DNA from: UBA11986 sp031402435
Lineage (GTDB): Bacteria; Bacteroidota; Ignavibacteria; UBA10030; UBA6906
Assembly: GCA_031402435.1 (NCBI GenBank)
Contig: JANNSJ010000049.1
Span: 16,096-80,095, forward strand
Reading direction: 5' to 3'
DNA length: 64,000 nt
Made by a program: the position numbers and the translations under genes. Below the pieces are notes generated by a model, which was not told the DNA's origin, searched no databases, and saw nothing but the letters and a program-made list of their open reading frames with translations. Numbering within the stretch: position 1 is the first letter of the stretch; every line of letters begins with the position of its first letter. Positions 52,431 to 61,022 of the stretch are shown in pieces.

Positions 52431-52928
52431 ATGAAGAAAGCAGCCATTACCCTAGTGGCCATTGTATTAGCCGCTTCAACGATTGCATTTGCGCAACCGC
52501 CAAAGGAATCACATGGCGGTGAGAGAATGAAACAGCGACGCGAACATCTCAAAGATGCACTCAACCTCACGGACCAACAGGAAACACAGATGAAGAAACT
52601 GCGGCTGGACTTGGAGCGCAAGCAGGCTCAAGTGCAATCCAAGATTCATCTGGCCAGGTTGGACATGAAAGAAATCTACCTATCCGATAAGCTTGATCGT
52701 TCAGCGATCGAAAAACTGATAAAGCAGGTCTCTGACCTTCAGCATCAGGAGAAGATGAACGCCGTGGATTTCTGGTTTTCGGTAAATGGAATTCTTACTC
52801 CTGACCAGCAAAAGATCTGGAAACAACACATTGGGGAGATTGGGGAAGGAATCAGAGAACGATTCCGTGAAGGGATGCGTCGCGGAGGACCAATGATGCA
52901 CGATGCACCTGAAGACGAACCACGTTGA
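52431..52928 (+). CDS. Spy/CpxP-like periplasmic protein
   Basis: A 165-residue periplasmic protein with a signal peptide (KKAAITLVAIVLAASTIAFAQ) behind a strong AGAGGAG ribosome site. The mature part is all helical and charged, with two LTxxQ-type motifs (LNLTDQQETQMKKL and ILTPDQQKIWKQ) typical of the Spy/CpxP fold used in chaperoning or metal sensing. The tail is Arg/Gly/Met-rich. No two-component partner lies next to it. It is divergently arranged with the TPR gene. Confidence 0.75.
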   Translation: MKKAAITLVAIVLAASTIAFAQPPKESHGGERMKQRREHLKDALNLTDQQETQMKKLRLDLERKQAQVQSKIHLARLDMKEIYLSDKLDRSAIEKLIKQVSDLQHQEKMNAVDFWFSVNGILTPDQQKIWKQHIGEIGEGIRERFREGMRRGGPMMHDAPEDEPR

Positions 52929-52943
52929 ATCTCCGGAAGTCCA

Positions 52944-52964
52944 CGGGGGAGCATTGCTCCCCCG
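52944..52964. terminator. Possible bidirectional terminator hairpin
   Basis: The hairpin CGGGGGAGC-ATT-GCTCCCCCG lies between the convergent Spy-like and short-chain dehydrogenase genes. The T-runs on either side are weak. Confidence 0.4.
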
Positions 52965-52967
52965 CTA

Positions 52968-53672
52968 TTATGGTTTTGTTGGCCTGACATCAATCTCGCT
53001 GAACATGCTTCGTTGAGGAGCCGTAACGGCAAACACTATAGCGCTTGCAACATCTTCAGGCTGAGTAATGGTATCTCCTCGCTTGTTCATTGAAGAGAAA
53101 CTCGTATCGACTGAGCCCGGGAAGATTGTTATGACACGGATGTTATGCTCTGTTACCTCGAGCATTAATGATGATGCAAACCCGCGGAGTGCCCACTTCG
53201 TTGCACAATAACCTGTCCCACCTTTGAAGCTGTTCTTTCCAGCGAGCGAGCTGATATTGACAATAGCTCCTGCATTCCCCTTGATCATGTGTGGAAGCAC
53301 GGACTTGGTGGCAACAAACACTGCCCGCATATTCAGATTCCACATCTCATCAAATTCCTCCAGTGACATTTCCGTTGCGGGTTTGAAGTGACCCATGCCG
53401 GCATTGTTCACCAGAATGTCAATCCTGCCGAGTTCTTTCATAGTTGTATCCACTACCCGTTGAACTTGCGCCGGGTCAGTTACATCTGCCGTTTGCATGC
53501 TCGCTTTGAGACCTTGCGATTGAAGCTTGTCCATTGCTGCTGTCAATTGATCCTTTGATCTCGAAACAAGAACAACATGGGCTCCTTCCTTTGCAAGTGC
53601 CTCAGCTGTTGCGTGCCCGATACCTTTGCTTGCACCTGTCACTACTGCTATTTGACTATCCAGTCGTCCCAT
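52968..53672 (-). CDS. Short-chain dehydrogenase/reductase
   Basis: NAD(P)-dependent SDR of 234 residues. The cofactor motif is TGASKGIGHATA (about 13-24), with NNAGMG at the base of the fold, and the catalytic Ser-Tyr-Lys in ISSLAGKN and GYCATK. The C-terminus ends in DVRPTKP. SDRs are too alike for substrate calls by eye. It lies after the folE terminator with a 100-nt gap, close to a PTPS-type pterin gene, so a sepiapterin-reductase-like role is worth testing but not shown. Confidence 0.85.
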   Translation of the reverse strand: MGRLDSQIAVVTGASKGIGHATAEALAKEGAHVVLVSRSKDQLTAAMDKLQSQGLKASMQTADVTDPAQVQRVVDTTMKELGRIDILVNNAGMGHFKPATEMSLEEFDEMWNLNMRAVFVATKSVLPHMIKGNAGAIVNISSLAGKNSFKGGTGYCATKWALRGFASSLMLEVTEHNIRVITIFPGSVDTSFSSMNKRGDTITQPEDVASAIVFAVTAPQRSMFSEIDVRPTKP

Positions 53673-53706
53673 ATCGTATCTCCTAAACTATTTGAACATG
53701 GATGCC

Positions 53707-53742
53707 ATAAAAGCATTGAACCCCTTTAAATACAAGAGGTTC
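53707..53742 (-). terminator. Probable terminator after folE
   Basis: On the - strand, GAACCTCTT and AAGGGGTTC form a 9-bp stem (one G-U pair) around a 7-nt loop, followed by AATGCTTTT. Confidence 0.5.
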
Positions 53743-53773
53743 AAGGAAAATAGCTCAAGAAAAAACAAGGTGA

Positions 53774-54358
53774 CTATGAGAGTCTACGCTCGATCAGAGT
53801 CAAGAACTCTTGCCTCGTCTTATCATCATCCCTAAACGCACCCAGCATTGCGCTGGTTGTGGCAACCGAGTTTTGCTTTTCCACACCTCTCATCATCATG
53901 CACATATGACGGGCTTCGATTACAACACCAACGCCCAACGGGTTCAAGGCATCATAAAGAGTATCCGCAATTTGCTGGGTCATACGCTCCTGTACCTGAA
54001 GGCGTCTGCCGAATATCTCAATAATCCTGGGGATCTTACTCAAACCTATGATCTTGCCGTTCGGAATGTAGGCCACGTGAACACGGCCAAAAAACGGGAG
54101 CATATGATGTTCACACATACTGAAGAAGTCGACATCCTTCACGATCACCATCTCACTGTACTTTTCGTTGAAGATGGCGCCGTTCAATTCCTTCTCAATG
54201 TCCTTCTGGTAGCCACTTGTGAGAAAAGCCAATGCCTTAGCAACTCTGTGGGGAGTGTTCACAAGACCCTCGCGAGCCGGATCCTCACCGAGTTCCTTCA
54301 GCAACTGATGAACGATCTGCTCAAGCTTCTCCATTGGAATATCAGGCTCGGTGTGCAT
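53774..54358 (-). CDS. folE: GTP cyclohydrolase I
   Basis: Zinc enzyme (194 residues) that converts GTP to 7,8-dihydroneopterin triphosphate, the entry to folate, queuosine and biopterin synthesis. Zinc ligands and active site are in DVDFFSMCEHHMLPFFGRVHVAYIP, then GLSKIPRIIEIFGRRLQVQERMT and EARHMCMMMRGVEKQ. It follows the pterin synthase by 2 nt, so the two act on one pathway. Confidence 0.96.
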   Translation of the reverse strand: MHTEPDIPMEKLEQIVHQLLKELGEDPAREGLVNTPHRVAKALAFLTSGYQKDIEKELNGAIFNEKYSEMVIVKDVDFFSMCEHHMLPFFGRVHVAYIPNGKIIGLSKIPRIIEIFGRRLQVQERMTQQIADTLYDALNPLGVGVVIEARHMCMMMRGVEKQNSVATTSAMLGAFRDDDKTRQEFLTLIERRLS

Positions 54359-54360
54359 TC

Positions 54361-54768
54361 TTATTCCCCCCTGTATTCGACGAAGTTGTTCCCTGATTCG
54401 TAGAGCTTGATGGACACCAGTTGTCCTTCAAGTATCTTCGGAACGAGTATCTTCCAGAATGCAATCGCCATGTTCTCAGCAGTCGGGATGCATCCCTTCA
54501 AAAAGTCGACGTCTTCATTCATGTGCTTGTGATCGACCCGGTCAATGATCTCGGTCTCAATGATATCGGCAAGTTTCTTCAGATCGATCACCATGCCGGT
54601 CTCTTCCGGAGGAGTGCCTCCAACAGTGACTTCGATATCGTAGTTATGCCCATGCCCGTTGGGGTTGTTGCACTTCCCAAACACGGCAGCATTTTTCTCG
54701 TCAGACCAGGCCGGATTGTACAAACGGTGGGCTGCGCTGAACTGAGCTTTTCGTGTTACGTAGACCAT
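54361..54768 (-). CDS. 6-pyruvoyl-tetrahydropterin synthase/6-carboxytetrahydropterin synthase (PTPS/QueD) family
   Basis: Zinc-dependent lyase (135 residues) acting on dihydroneopterin triphosphate made by FolE. Zinc ligands are His14 in FSAAHRL, and His39 and His41; the catalytic cysteine is Cys33 in FGKCNNPNGHGHNY. Cysteine and HGH are five residues apart (CxxxxxHGH), the spacing of the eukaryotic-type pyruvoyl-tetrahydropterin synthases. Bacterial QueD usually shows CxxxHGH. So biopterin-type synthesis is as likely as queuosine. It is 2 nt before folE. Confidence 0.88.
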   Translation of the reverse strand: MVYVTRKAQFSAAHRLYNPAWSDEKNAAVFGKCNNPNGHGHNYDIEVTVGGTPPEETGMVIDLKKLADIIETEIIDRVDHKHMNEDVDFLKGCIPTAENMAIAFWKILVPKILEGQLVSIKLYESGNNFVEYRGE

Positions 54769-54791
54769 TCTATCACGTCCTCTTGATTCAA

Positions 54792-55250
54792 TTAAAGAAG
54801 AGCGAGTATCTCTTCTGTGTGGCCATCGACTTTCACCTTTGGAAAGATGTGCGAGATGATTCCCTTCTCGTCGATGAGAAATGTCGTGCGTTCTATGCCC
54901 ATGTACTTCCTGCCGTACATGCTCTTTTCCTTCCAGACACCATACGTTGTCACCATCTTTTTCTCTGCGTCACTGATCAGTGTAAATGGCAGGTCATATT
55001 TGTCAGCGAACTTCTTGTGTGACTCGACACTGTCGATACTGACGCCTATGACCACGGCACCTTTCTTTTTGATGACGCTGATATTGTCGCGGAACGAGCA
55101 TGCCTCCTTTGTGCAACCGGAGGTATCGTCTTTGGGATAGAAATACAGAATCACTTTCTTCCCTTTGAAATCTTTCAGTGATACGGTATCACCGGAAGCG
55201 GTCGGAAGAGAGAAGGCTGGAGCCTTATCTCCTGGTTTCAATGTTGCCAT
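54792..55250 (-). CDS. bcp: Thiol peroxidase, bacterioferritin comigratory protein type
   Basis: Peroxiredoxin of the BCP/PrxQ type, 152 residues, reducing peroxides with thioredoxin. The peroxidatic Cys46 and resolving Cys51 are both in TSGCTKEACSFRD, the one-helix two-cysteine arrangement. Also visible are YFYPKDDTSG and the C-terminal RTTFLIDEKG. It is in the unit leading to ptpS-folE, with 23 nt to the pterin gene. Confidence 0.93.
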   Translation of the reverse strand: MATLKPGDKAPAFSLPTASGDTVSLKDFKGKKVILYFYPKDDTSGCTKEACSFRDNISVIKKKGAVVIGVSIDSVESHKKFADKYDLPFTLISDAEKKMVTTYGVWKEKSMYGRKYMGIERTTFLIDEKGIISHIFPKVKVDGHTEEILALL

Positions 55251-55301
55251 ACAAGCTGTGACTCTATTATGGATGCCAATTGAGAGTACAAAAGCATAAT
55301 A

Positions 55302-55772
55302 TCAGAATGAGCCTGCTGCATTGCGGACTTCATCGTAGTTTGGTTCTGCACCGGGATTCTCGGAGATCCATGCGTACTTGACGGTACCGGCTGCATCAAG
55401 AACAAACACCGATCGCTTTGCGGCTATGTAGCCGGGAATTCCTGCAAACGCATCATATAAGCCGGTGTATTGCTTGCTAACTTCCTTGGTGATATCACTC
55501 AGCACTGGAAAGTTCAACTTGTTCTGTTCGGCAAATGCCTTGTTCGCAAACGGCGAATCCGTGCTTGCAGCGACAACCTGGGCATTCATCGTGTTCAGGG
55601 CAGCGAGCGAATCACGGAATGCGCACATTTCTTTTGAACAGACACCTGTAAACGCTCCGGGAAAGAATACAAGAACTGTTTTCTTGCCGAGAAACTCTTT
55701 GAGTGTTCGGGGCTTCTTCTCGAAATCATACATGGTGAAATCAGGTGCTTTGTCTCCTGTTTTGAGTGCCAT
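55302..55772 (-). CDS. Peroxiredoxin (AhpC/TSA family)
   Basis: A second peroxiredoxin of 156 residues. Active stretch FFPGAFTGVCSKEMCAFRD places Cys45 as peroxidatic and Cys50 as a possible resolving partner. Later it has SVFVLDAAGTVKYAW. It resembles AhpE or short AhpC-like enzymes and differs from the bcp gene downstream, so the pair probably covers distinct peroxides. AGGAGG precedes the ATG. Confidence 0.9.
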   Translation of the reverse strand: MALKTGDKAPDFTMYDFEKKPRTLKEFLGKKTVLVFFPGAFTGVCSKEMCAFRDSLAALNTMNAQVVAASTDSPFANKAFAEQNKLNFPVLSDITKEVSKQYTGLYDAFAGIPGYIAAKRSVFVLDAAGTVKYAWISENPGAEPNYDEVRNAAGSF

Positions 55773-55830
55773 ATCTGGGTTCCTCCTGGATGGTTAGTGC
55801 GTTAAACAACGATGGTAGTTTTTTCATTTG

Positions 55831-57543
55831 TTAGAATTCCAATCGGACACGTCCTCCGACCGTCTGGTTCTTTTCAGTCGTATTGAGAGAGGTATTACGT
55901 ATTGATTCGTTTAGGTACCAACCATCCAGCCACATCTGGTTCCGGATCTCGTACGTCGCAAGGAACTCGACCCGACGAGTCTTCACAAGGATGCCATCAA
56001 GAAAGATTCTCTCCTGAGGGTCAGCGGGCCGGTGGGGCTGAAGGAAATCGCCGCCTACGTTCCTCACGAGTTTCCCTGTAGCGTCGACAATGTTTTCTCC
56101 ATGTCTTGTAAGAGTAACACTCAACGAGAGTTTCAGGTTCCATCGGGGCACGTACGTGCTGCGAAAGAACCAGGAATCCGCATTGGGGCCGATTTGAGGG
56201 CCAATCATGCGGCCAAGACTTGAGTAGCTGTTGTCACGTGACCGATCATGAGCGAACACATAGGGTTCAACACGCGTCCACTGAATGGCCAGATCAACGT
56301 TCGGGAAGAACAGAGGATCCGTGACGTACAATCCAAATTGATATGCGTTCCGATTGTACCACTTGTTGCTGAAGAACTCCGAGAAATGGATGTCGTCCAT
56401 GAGGAGTGAGCCTGACAATTCCATCCCGCGCAGAAAGTGCGTCTGAAAATCGAAGATCCAGAAATTATTATCACGTTCGCCACGTGCGCGTTGCGCAGAT
56501 TCGAGTACGATGAGCGGAGTCAGATACGCGAGGTCCACTGATCGGTTACTATAGATAACCACCTCTTGTCCCCCGATGTCAAACAGGCCGGGGAACGAGA
56601 ACTCAAGCCTATGGCCGACAATATACTTGTCTGCAATCGTGGGTTCAGCAAATGTTGTGGAACTATCTGAAGGGAGAGAAAACAGCACCACACCCTGGTT
56701 GCCAAGCAGCCATCCGTGGACAAATGTATATTTCAATGATTTGTACTCAGCATCCATCCGGATGAAAGGAAACGGACGGATGTTATCAGAGATAACAATG
56801 CTCTGGTCGTACCCTATGCCCCACACAAGCCGTTCAGTGCCAACCTCTGCGGAGATGAATCCTCCATCATAACGCACGTAGCCTTCAGACATATCGAAAT
56901 TCTGGGATGAGCGATCCTGTATGGTGTGGAGTTGTCCAATGACTTTATCGCGTTGAAGCAACTCCCTGCTTCCCCAAAACTGGGCATTCGTCCCCTGCAA
57001 GTAGTAGCCAAGCTTGCCATAGACGGTTCCCCTTATTCTTCCACCGAACTGGAAATACTCCGTATGTTCCTTCCCCAGAGCATCTCCTGATATCCGCCTC
57101 ATATCAACGTTAAGGAGTGCATTCACGAAGAAGGAGAGATTCGTGTCTGCATAGGCATACATATATTTTTCTTTGTTGGAGAAAGTCTGTAGAAGCGCAT
57201 CTCCCAGAGTCGGTTCAGTCGATTCAATAAGCGAATGGACGTTGGCTGAAAGGCTTCCCTCCGCATCAAACTGAAACTCAGACATGAAGTTGTCGAGCGA
57301 CGCGTTCTCCACAGCGGTGAGATCATCGTTGTGGTTGAGGCGTTCGAGAAACCCGGCAATATTCTTTCGTGAGAGTGGAAGCACTGCATCGTGATACCTG
57401 TCGATTGCCCCCTTCACTTCCATTCGCTTGAGAAAATCGTAGACGGGATGTCCCACAGGCACGTTTTCGGCCTGTGCGACTCCGAGAGTACGGACCACGA
57501 GAATCAGGAGAACAACACCAACGAACCTTGGTGCAAAAGTCAT
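55831..57543 (-). CDS. Wzi-like capsule-assembly outer-membrane barrel
   Basis: A 570-residue outer-membrane protein. A signal peptide (FVGVVLLILVVRTLGVAQA) precedes an N-terminal helical part (PVYDFLKRMEVKGAIDRYHDAVLPLSRKNIAGFLERL), which has the SLH-like pattern seen in Wzi-type proteins of this phylum. Then a large beta-barrel follows (YFQFGGRIRGTVYGKLGYYLQG, VGTERLVWGIGYDQSIVIS), and the last strand ends in Phe. Its neighbours ugd and UDP-glucuronate decarboxylase make sugar nucleotides, supporting a surface-polysaccharide role. No other capsule genes are seen here. Confidence 0.65.
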   Translation of the reverse strand: MTFAPRFVGVVLLILVVRTLGVAQAENVPVGHPVYDFLKRMEVKGAIDRYHDAVLPLSRKNIAGFLERLNHNDDLTAVENASLDNFMSEFQFDAEGSLSANVHSLIESTEPTLGDALLQTFSNKEKYMYAYADTNLSFFVNALLNVDMRRISGDALGKEHTEYFQFGGRIRGTVYGKLGYYLQGTNAQFWGSRELLQRDKVIGQLHTIQDRSSQNFDMSEGYVRYDGGFISAEVGTERLVWGIGYDQSIVISDNIRPFPFIRMDAEYKSLKYTFVHGWLLGNQGVVLFSLPSDSSTTFAEPTIADKYIVGHRLEFSFPGLFDIGGQEVVIYSNRSVDLAYLTPLIVLESAQRARGERDNNFWIFDFQTHFLRGMELSGSLLMDDIHFSEFFSNKWYNRNAYQFGLYVTDPLFFPNVDLAIQWTRVEPYVFAHDRSRDNSYSSLGRMIGPQIGPNADSWFFRSTYVPRWNLKLSLSVTLTRHGENIVDATGKLVRNVGGDFLQPHRPADPQERIFLDGILVKTRRVEFLATYEIRNQMWLDGWYLNESIRNTSLNTTEKNQTVGGRVRLEF

Positions 57544-57561
57544 GATATCGGAAGAAGAAAA

Positions 57562-58494
57562 TTAGAAGTACAATCCATACCAGATTGCATGAGGTGAAAT
57601 ACGGACAGCCGGCGCCGGCAAATGAATAAAGTTCAATGCCTGCCCGAGTGTCTTCAGGAACTCTGAACTATCAGGAATAATCTTCGTCATGTCATAATCG
57701 AACGAAAGGATAACCACCGGGTACGGCACAGGACTGACAATATCCCGCGCTCCATAGCCGACAGCGAGACAGAGCCAATCAGGCCAGAGTGGCTCGATGG
57801 ATTGCGGCAAAAGGCCATTCAACCCAACGCTCAACCAAATCGTTTGTCCCTCATAGTCGTCGAAGAACACATGCTTCTGGCCCTTGAATCCACTCCCCCC
57901 CGGATTGTTCAGCAAGGCCGATGGATGGTAGCTGAACTTGAAATTGAAATTCTGAAGAAATGGAGAATAGTGCTGCGCAACCGGGTACAAAGCTCCTGCA
58001 ACATTTGAAACAAAATCAACCCGATCAAATCCCCACTCGTGGAAGCCATCCTCAATTTCTATATACGTCTGGAATGCTATTGCGCCGCCAGCCCCCAACC
58101 ACAGAGAATTTCTCTCAGAGAGATTCGCCCATTGAAACGCCTTGCTGAACATAAACGTCAGGGCAGTTGCACCGTAGAAGTGGCCGATCTTGTCCACCCA
58201 CAAGCCGTACTTGAGATCCTCCTGGAAATGGAACGGGGTACGGTTATCCTTCCACCAGCCGTTTGACTGGTAAATGTGTACCGTGGCAACGCCTGCGATA
58301 CACGTTCCTCCGATGATTGCCAATCGCGTGGTATTCACTGCTGTCGAGTCGGGTGCATCTGCAACACGAGACGAGGATTCTGCAGGAAGTGAAACCGTGG
58401 AGAGCGCTGAATCACGGACTGCAAGGGGCGATGCGAACGACGAACTCATGAGCATACCGGTAACAAGCCCGAGCACCGCAAGACACCGCCACAT
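57562..58494 (-). CDS. DUF2279 (YfiM-like) membrane-associated protein
   Basis: A 310-residue protein. The ATG at 58494 gives a signal-like start (WRCLAVLGLVTGMLMSSSFA). Core signatures are YGLWVDKIGHFYGATALTFMFSKAF and EIEDGFHEWGFDRVDFVSNVAGALYPVAQ, typical of DUF2279 proteins. The C-terminal part has barrel-like strands (YPVVILSFDYDMTKIIP). Function of the family is unknown. It sits 4 nt after the decarboxylase gene and 18 nt before the Wzi-like gene. Confidence 0.75.
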   Translation of the reverse strand: MWRCLAVLGLVTGMLMSSSFASPLAVRDSALSTVSLPAESSSRVADAPDSTAVNTTRLAIIGGTCIAGVATVHIYQSNGWWKDNRTPFHFQEDLKYGLWVDKIGHFYGATALTFMFSKAFQWANLSERNSLWLGAGGAIAFQTYIEIEDGFHEWGFDRVDFVSNVAGALYPVAQHYSPFLQNFNFKFSYHPSALLNNPGGSGFKGQKHVFFDDYEGQTIWLSVGLNGLLPQSIEPLWPDWLCLAVGYGARDIVSPVPYPVVILSFDYDMTKIIPDSSEFLKTLGQALNFIHLPAPAVRISPHAIWYGLYF

Positions 58495-58498
58495 GATT

Positions 58499-59452
58499 TC
58501 AGTGCATCTGTGATTTGAAGTATTCGATTGTGCGTCGTAGTCCTTCTTTGCGATCAATGCGCGCTTGCCAGTTCAAAATGGTCCTGGCTCTCGTTGTATC
58601 GGGCTGGCGGACCTTCGGATCGTCTTGTGGAAGTTCCCTGAACACAATCTTGCTTTTTGTTCCGGTCAGTTCAATCACTTCTTTGGCAAGTTGCAACATG
58701 GTGAGTTCGTCCTGGTTGCCGATGTTCACGGGATTCACTTCTGCAGACATGAGCAGCCGGTAGATGCCATCAATCAGATCATCAACGTAGCAGACACTTC
58801 GAGTCTGACTGCCATTACCGAACACCGTGAGGTCTTCGCCACTGAGCGCCTGGGAAAGAAATGCAGGGATCGCCCGGCCGTCATTCATCCTCATCCGGGG
58901 GCCATACGTGTTAAAAATGCGAACGATACGCGTATCAACCTTATGATATCGTTGATAGGCCATCGTCATTGCTTCTGCGAATCGCTTTGCCTCGTCATAT
59001 ACTCCGCGACTACCAACAGGGTTCACATTTCCCCAATACGATTCCGGTTGTGGATGCACCAACGGGTCGCCATACACCTCGGAAGTGGACGCGAGGAGGA
59101 AGCGCGCACCCTTCGCTTTTGCCAATCCCAAAGCTTTGTGAGTACCAAGCGCCCCCACTTTCAGTGTCTGAATGGGTAGCTTGAGGTAATCTATCGGACT
59201 TGCGGGTGATGCGAAATTCAAGATATAGTCAACCGGTCCGTCAATATAGATATATTCGGTGATGTCGTGGTGCACAAACCGAAAATCGGGATTCCCCACA
59301 AGGTGGGCAATGTTTTTTGTGTCACCGGTGACAAGATTGTCGAGAGCTATAACCGAACAGCCTTCTGCAAGAAGCCGGTCGCAAAGATGGGAACCAAGAA
59401 AGCCGGCGCCGCCTGCTACAACAGCGCGCTTCTTTGTGTTATCGTGAGCCAC
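58499..59452 (-). CDS. UDP-glucuronate decarboxylase (UDP-xylose synthase)
   Basis: NAD-dependent SDR (317 residues) converting UDP-glucuronate to UDP-xylose. The cofactor motif is VAGGAGFLGSHLCDRL. The segment HPQPESYWGNVNPVGSRGVYDEAKR (with the YxxxK pair) and NTYGPRMRMNDGRAIPAFL are characteristic of this family. The GTG at 59452 behind GGGGAGG is chosen, overlapping the end of ugd by 14 nt; an earlier in-frame start is not family-like. Product of the neighbouring ugd is its substrate. Confidence 0.9.
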   Translation of the reverse strand: MAHDNTKKRAVVAGGAGFLGSHLCDRLLAEGCSVIALDNLVTGDTKNIAHLVGNPDFRFVHHDITEYIYIDGPVDYILNFASPASPIDYLKLPIQTLKVGALGTHKALGLAKAKGARFLLASTSEVYGDPLVHPQPESYWGNVNPVGSRGVYDEAKRFAEAMTMAYQRYHKVDTRIVRIFNTYGPRMRMNDGRAIPAFLSQALSGEDLTVFGNGSQTRSVCYVDDLIDGIYRLLMSAEVNPVNIGNQDELTMLQLAKEVIELTGTKSKIVFRELPQDDPKVRQPDTTRARTILNWQARIDRKEGLRRTIEYFKSQMH

Positions 59453-60752
59453 TGTTCCTCCCCATTCCGTAATAGACGAAGCCATGTTCCCGGAGTTTTG
59501 CCGGATCATAAATGTTACGGCCATCGAACACCACCGGCGATTTCATCAGTGTCTTCATCCGGTCGAAATCAGGGCGACGGAATTCATTCCACTCAGTGAC
59601 AATCACCAACCCATCTGCGCCCTTGAGGGCGTCATAGTTATTATCGAAATACTTCACGCTGGCACCAATGTGGCGTTTCGTCTCTTCCATCGCTTCAGGG
59701 TCATGGACACGCAACGTTGCTCCCTCTTTCAGAAGCGCTTCGATAATTTGCAATGCGGGCGCTTCACGGATGTCGTCCGTGTTCGGCTTGAATGCCAGCC
59801 CCCAGAGTGCAATCGTGCTTCCCTTCAGGTGGGACTTGTAATGGAGCTTCATCTTGTCGACAATGATACGCTTCTGCCTTTTATTTACCTCTTCAACGGC
59901 GTTGACGATCTTCAGATCATAGCCATGGTCTGAGGCTGTCTTCAGCAAGGCTGCCACGTCCTTCGGAAAGCATGAGCCACCGTAGCCGACGCCGGCAAAT
60001 AGAAACTGCAGCCCGATACGCGGATCGGTACCCATTCCCTTCCGCACCATGTCGATATCTGCGCCAACGCGTTCACACAGGTTCGCCACTTCATTCATGA
60101 ATGATATTTTCGTCGCGAGAAAGGCGTTACTTGCATATTTTGTCAGTTCCGAACTGCGCTCGTCCATGATGATGACGGGGTTGCCAGTCCTGATGAATGG
60201 CGCATACAAGTCCTGCATCATAGACAATGCGCGTTCGCTGCTGCTGCCAATGACAATGCGGTCAGGCTTCATGAAGTCGTTGACCGCGGCACCTTCTTTC
60301 AAGAACTCGGGGTTCGAGACCACGTCGAATTCCTGCTTCGTCTCTGCAGCGATGATTTCCCTGACCTTGTCGGCGGTACCGACAGGAACTGTGCTCTTAT
60401 TGACGACGACCTTATAGCCATTCATGAGCTTGCCAATCTGTTTGCCCACCGCAAGCACGTGTTTCAGATCGGCGGATCCATCTTCAGATTGAGGTGTTGG
60501 CAACGCAAGAAAGATAATATCCGATTTCTTTACTGCAGCAGCCAAATCCGCTGTAAATGACAGCCGTTCTTCTTGAAGATTTTTCTTCAGCAAGTCCGTC
60601 AGGCCCGGCTCAAAAATCGGGCTCTCTCCCTTGCGAAGCATCTTCAGTTTACGTTCATCAATGTCGACACATATAACATCGTTTCCACTCTCTGCAAAAC
60701 ACGTCCCCACAACAAGCCCTACATAGCCGGTTCCAATTACGCCTATTTTCAA
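59439..60752 (-). CDS. ugd: UDP-glucose 6-dehydrogenase
   Basis: Oxidises UDP-glucose twice to UDP-glucuronate with NAD, 437 residues. The Rossmann start is IGVIGTGYVGLVVGTCFAESG, the catalytic cysteine is in GVGYGGSCFPKDVAAL, and the C-terminal domain has LWGLAFKPNTDDIREAPALQII. The start is TTG (60752) behind a GGGGGT site. It overlaps the next gene, so UDP-glucose to UDP-glucuronate to UDP-xylose is encoded as one unit. Confidence 0.96.
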   Translation of the reverse strand: MKIGVIGTGYVGLVVGTCFAESGNDVICVDIDERKLKMLRKGESPIFEPGLTDLLKKNLQEERLSFTADLAAAVKKSDIIFLALPTPQSEDGSADLKHVLAVGKQIGKLMNGYKVVVNKSTVPVGTADKVREIIAAETKQEFDVVSNPEFLKEGAAVNDFMKPDRIVIGSSSERALSMMQDLYAPFIRTGNPVIIMDERSSELTKYASNAFLATKISFMNEVANLCERVGADIDMVRKGMGTDPRIGLQFLFAGVGYGGSCFPKDVAALLKTASDHGYDLKIVNAVEEVNKRQKRIIVDKMKLHYKSHLKGSTIALWGLAFKPNTDDIREAPALQIIEALLKEGATLRVHDPEAMEETKRHIGASVKYFDNNYDALKGADGLVIVTEWNEFRRPDFDRMKTLMKSPVVFDGRNIYDPAKLREHGFVYYGMGRNSGSR

Positions 60753-60797
60753 TGCTTACCCCCGAATTTATAAGGAATCCTGCAAAACCACACTGAG

Positions 60798-60826
60798 AAT
60801 ATACAAAAGATTCCCAATATTCAAAA
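60798..60826 (-). promoter_or_regulatory. Candidate promoter of ugd
   Basis: On the - strand, a good TATATT -10 box (60803-60798) lies 45 nt before the start codon. The -35 is weak (TTTTGA at 17 nt, or TTGAAT at 15 nt). Confidence 0.35.
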
Positions 60827-60955
60827 CGGTTTTCGTGATGATAGGCACAAGAGAGAGGATAAACAGCCGGTTGGAGTGACACGTTTTTTTAGTAAAGGCG
60901 GGGGAGCTACTTTCTTTCCGAGCCGGATATTTCTCTCCTTCTCATGTCTGAAACT

Positions 60956-60994
60956 CAAAAGAAAGAACCCCACACATCGCTACGTTGAGGTTCT
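60956..60994 (-). terminator. Rho-independent terminator of the T9SS cargo gene
   Basis: On the - strand, AGAACC(tca) and (g)GGTTCT pair around a loop of about 20 nt; the arms are followed by TTCTTTTG. It ends the 61023-62117 transcript. Confidence 0.55.
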
Positions 60995-61022
60995 GTGTTA
61001 GGTGGGCGTAAATCTTTGAACG

